This document shows, one piece after another, positions 6,650-7,489 of a stretch of DNA of 7,489 nucleotides. The notes under the pieces were generated by a model that had not been told where the DNA came from, searched no databases, and saw only the letters and a list, made by a program, of their open reading frames with translations. Within the stretch, counting starts at the first letter, position 1. Every line of letters begins with the position of its first letter. The position numbers and the translations under genes are program-made. Source of the stretch: JBBTQZ01 sp964489135 (GTDB taxonomy: Bacteria; Patescibacteriota; Minisyncoccia; Phycocordibacterales; WO2-35-19); assembly GCA_964489135.1 (NCBI GenBank), contig CAZAXK010000024.1:1-7489 (forward strand), written 5' to 3'.

Positions 6650-6959
6650 ATGCAGACATTTTAGCACCATGGTCCAAGCCTTTCAAATGGAGCATTCCGT
6701 GGATAACTAAGAAAATAAGGAATTCTTCGGGCTTCATATTGAAATTTTTGGATTTCAATTTTGCAATTTCTTTGCAAATCAAAATCTCACCACTCTCTTT
6801 TGTCAGTGTAAACGATAACACGTCGGTTGGTTCGTTTTTGTTGCGATACTTTAAATTGAGGTCGTGAATAGTTGCCTTGTTTACAAAAGCAAAAGAGAGA
6901 TCATAACTCTCTCCCAATATCTCACTCTTTATTTCTTCAACTATTTTAGATGTCTTCAC
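6606..6959 (-). CDS. ybeY: Endoribonuclease YbeY (16S rRNA maturation and ribosome quality control)
   Basis: 117 aa, shorter than the E. coli protein (about 155). It carries EPTDVLSF (43-50) and the metal site HGMLHLKGLDH (87-97; His87, His91, His97), diagnostic of the UPF0054/YbeY family of single-strand RNases acting in 16S rRNA 3' end maturation and ribosome quality control. The N-terminus is reduced compared with longer homologues. The start is a GTG five nt after the rpsU stop, with no Shine-Dalgarno sequence at normal spacing, which suggests translational coupling or reinitiation; no ATG/GTG/TTG extends the frame further upstream. The basic C-terminal tail (SRFRRRHL) is encoded in the overlap with ftsA. 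Adjacency to rpsU fits a ribosome-related role. Confidence 0.93.
   Translation of the reverse strand: MKTSKIVEEIKSEILGESYDLSFAFVNKATIHDLNLKYRNKNEPTDVLSFTLTKESGEILICKEIAKLKSKNFNMKPEEFLIFLVIHGMLHLKGLDHGAKMSAYELSYHSRFRRRHL
6658..6686 (-). promoter_or_regulatory. Internal ftsA promoter within ybeY
   Basis: On the minus strand a TTGAAA -35 (6681-6686) is separated by exactly 17 bp from an extended -10, TGCTAAAAT (6658-6666). Initiation about 7 nt downstream falls at about 6651-6649, that is 0-2 nt before the ftsA ATG. This would let ftsA-ftsZ be transcribed independently of rpsU-ybeY from a leaderless or near-leaderless mRNA. Confidence 0.6.
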
Positions 6960-6964
6960 TCCGG

Positions 6965-7198
6965 CTACTTTCTTATAGGTGCCTTGCCCATCTTTATGAG
7001 TTCCTGCATTTCTTTATGAGCTGCAAGGCGTTTTAAGGTCATCTTCTTTTTGACGTATTCAGACTTCTTTCTTGAGCTGTAGCGTATTTTGCGTAGACGA
7101 GGCAAAACACCAGATCCTTGGACCCTTTTGGTAAACTTTCTGATGAGGCTAAGGTTGTTCTCTGAGCCTGTTTTTACGACTTCTACGTTTACTGCCAT
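6965..7198 (-). CDS. rpsU: Small ribosomal subunit protein bS21
   Basis: 77 aa, strongly basic. The family layout is visible: an N-terminal MAVNVEVVKTGSENN strand/turn, a helix with IRKFTKRVQGSGVLPRLRKIRY (about 19-40), then a Lys/Arg-rich C-terminal helix. bS21 sits on the 30S platform near the anti-Shine-Dalgarno end of 16S rRNA and affects initiation. It is slightly longer than the E. coli protein (71 aa). It is first in the operon rpsU-ybeY-ftsA-ftsZ, with a promoter directly upstream and no Shine-Dalgarno sequence before the ATG. Confidence 0.92.
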   Translation of the reverse strand: MAVNVEVVKTGSENNLSLIRKFTKRVQGSGVLPRLRKIRYSSRKKSEYVKKKMTLKRLAAHKEMQELIKMGKAPIRK

Positions 7199-7208
7199 AA
7201 CGATTGAT

Positions 7209-7237
7209 ATATTAACACAAAGCCTTTTTCAATGCAA
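7209..7237 (-). promoter_or_regulatory. Likely promoter of the rpsU-ybeY-ftsA-ftsZ operon
   Basis: Minus strand: an extended -10-like TGTTAATAT (hexamer 7209-7214) with TTGCAT (7232-7237) 17 bp upstream. An overlapping alternative is TTGAAA (7227-7232) with TATCAA (7204-7209), also at 17 bp. Either choice starts transcription within a few nt of the ATG at 7198, so the leader is very short. The exact boxes are uncertain. Confidence 0.5.
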
Positions 7238-7284
7238 AACCTATGCATAATTCCGGTGCTGTTTTAGACGTTAGTTTAAATGCG

Positions 7285-7315
7285 AAAAAAGGCGCGCTAT
7301 TTTCATAGCGCGCCT
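7285..7315 (-). terminator. Strong intrinsic terminator of the upstream minus-strand gene
   Basis: A perfect 11-bp GC-rich inverted repeat, AGGCGCGCTAT (7290-7300), loop TTTC, ATAGCGCGCCT (7305-7315), is followed on the minus strand by six T residues (7285-7290, partly within the stem base). It lies 22 bp after the stop codon of the gene at 7338-7489 and insulates that gene from the rpsU promoter. Confidence 0.88.
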
Positions 7316-7337
7316 CAAGTTGTACTACCTAGCTAAC

Positions 7338-7489
7338 TTATCTGCGAGCTGGGACCGGCGACTCCTCCATTCGAAGCCATTCGAACAAGTTACCATGTTC
7401 GAATGCTCCGAGGAGATCTGCGACGTGCTTCATGAGGTATCTCCCCGCCTGCCCCTCGTAGAAAAAACCTCCTTGTGTGGGAACACCGT
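7338..7489 (-). CDS. C-terminal end of an unidentified protein (5' partial)
   Basis: A minus-strand frame open from the right edge encodes 49 residues, beginning GVPTQGGFFYEGQAGR and ending MEESPVPARR before TAA. A strong terminator on the same strand follows 22 bp later, which supports a real gene end. I do not recognise the family. An internal ATG (7433) preceded by GGGGAG at good spacing would give a 31-aa product instead, so a short ORF cannot be excluded. The other two minus-strand frames contain stops; one plus-strand frame is also open here. Confidence 0.45.
   Translation of the reverse strand, partial: GVPTQGGFFYEGQAGRYLMKHVADLLGAFEHGNLFEWLRMEESPVPARR
7367..7405. repeat. Short CCATTCGAA direct and inverted repeats
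   Basis: CCATTCGAA occurs twice in tandem (7367-7375 and 7377-7385, 10-bp period), and an inverted copy GTTCGAATG (7397-7405) forms a 9-bp stem with CATTCGAAC (7378-7386) across a 10-nt loop. An outer CTCCTC (7362-7367) can pair with GAGGAG (7410-7415). This lies inside the putative partial CDS and could be an RNA structure or coincidence. Confidence 0.4.

Noticed and set aside
6991..7020. Direct repeat TCTTTATGAG in two copies with a 20-bp period
   Set aside because: It lies inside the rpsU coding sequence, encoding similar Lys/Leu-rich helical residues (AHKEMQELIKM); it is explained by codon use and has no further copies.
7338..7489. Plus-strand open frame over the right edge (from an ATG at 7394)
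   Set aside because: It has no ribosome binding site or promoter, and the T-tract polarity of the adjacent terminator supports the minus-strand gene instead.

Overview
The window most likely comes from a member of the Candidate Phyla Radiation (Patescibacteria), probably a Parcubacteria-type lineage. Four things suggest this. The first gene encodes a modular surface protein with a C-terminal peptidoglycan-binding domain of a kind I associate with these bacteria. ftsA and ftsZ sit outside any mur/dcw cluster, in the order rpsU-ybeY-ftsA-ftsZ. The genes are compact, with short or overlapping junctions. None of the full-length genes has a clear Shine-Dalgarno sequence. TGA is used as a stop (CAP-domain gene and ybeY), so the recoded UGA=Gly groups are unlikely. 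The taxonomic placement is inference from gene content; no rRNA is present.

Layout. Positions 1-2535 (+) hold the 3' part of a large secreted or surface protein that is cut by the left edge. After 25 bp containing an extended -10 promoter comes a membrane-anchored CAP/SCP-domain protein (2561-3082, +). A 150-bp convergent intergenic region follows, with two palindromic elements in opposite orientation. On the minus strand, reading right to left, there are: the 3' end of an unidentified gene (7338-7489) closed by a strong terminator; a compact operon rpsU (bS21) - ybeY - ftsA - ftsZ (7198 down to 4269) closed by a short terminator; and a thioredoxin-reductase-like flavoprotein gene (4189-3233) with its own promoter.

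How the genes work together. The minus-strand operon joins ribosome function (bS21, YbeY) to the start of cell division: FtsZ forms the ring, and FtsA tethers it to the membrane through a C-terminal amphipathic helix and binds the FtsZ C-terminal peptide. The flavoprotein probably supplies reducing power for a thiol redox pathway. The plus-strand pair belongs to the cell envelope.

The most interesting signals are: (1) a palindromic repeat inserted in frame into the trxB-like gene, adding about 12 residues, with two relatives in the adjacent intergenic region; (2) promoters placed so close to start codons that several mRNAs should be leaderless or nearly so; and (3) a 44-bp ybeY/ftsA overlap with a near-consensus ftsA promoter inside the ybeY coding sequence. 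I did not find a clearly new multi-gene system.
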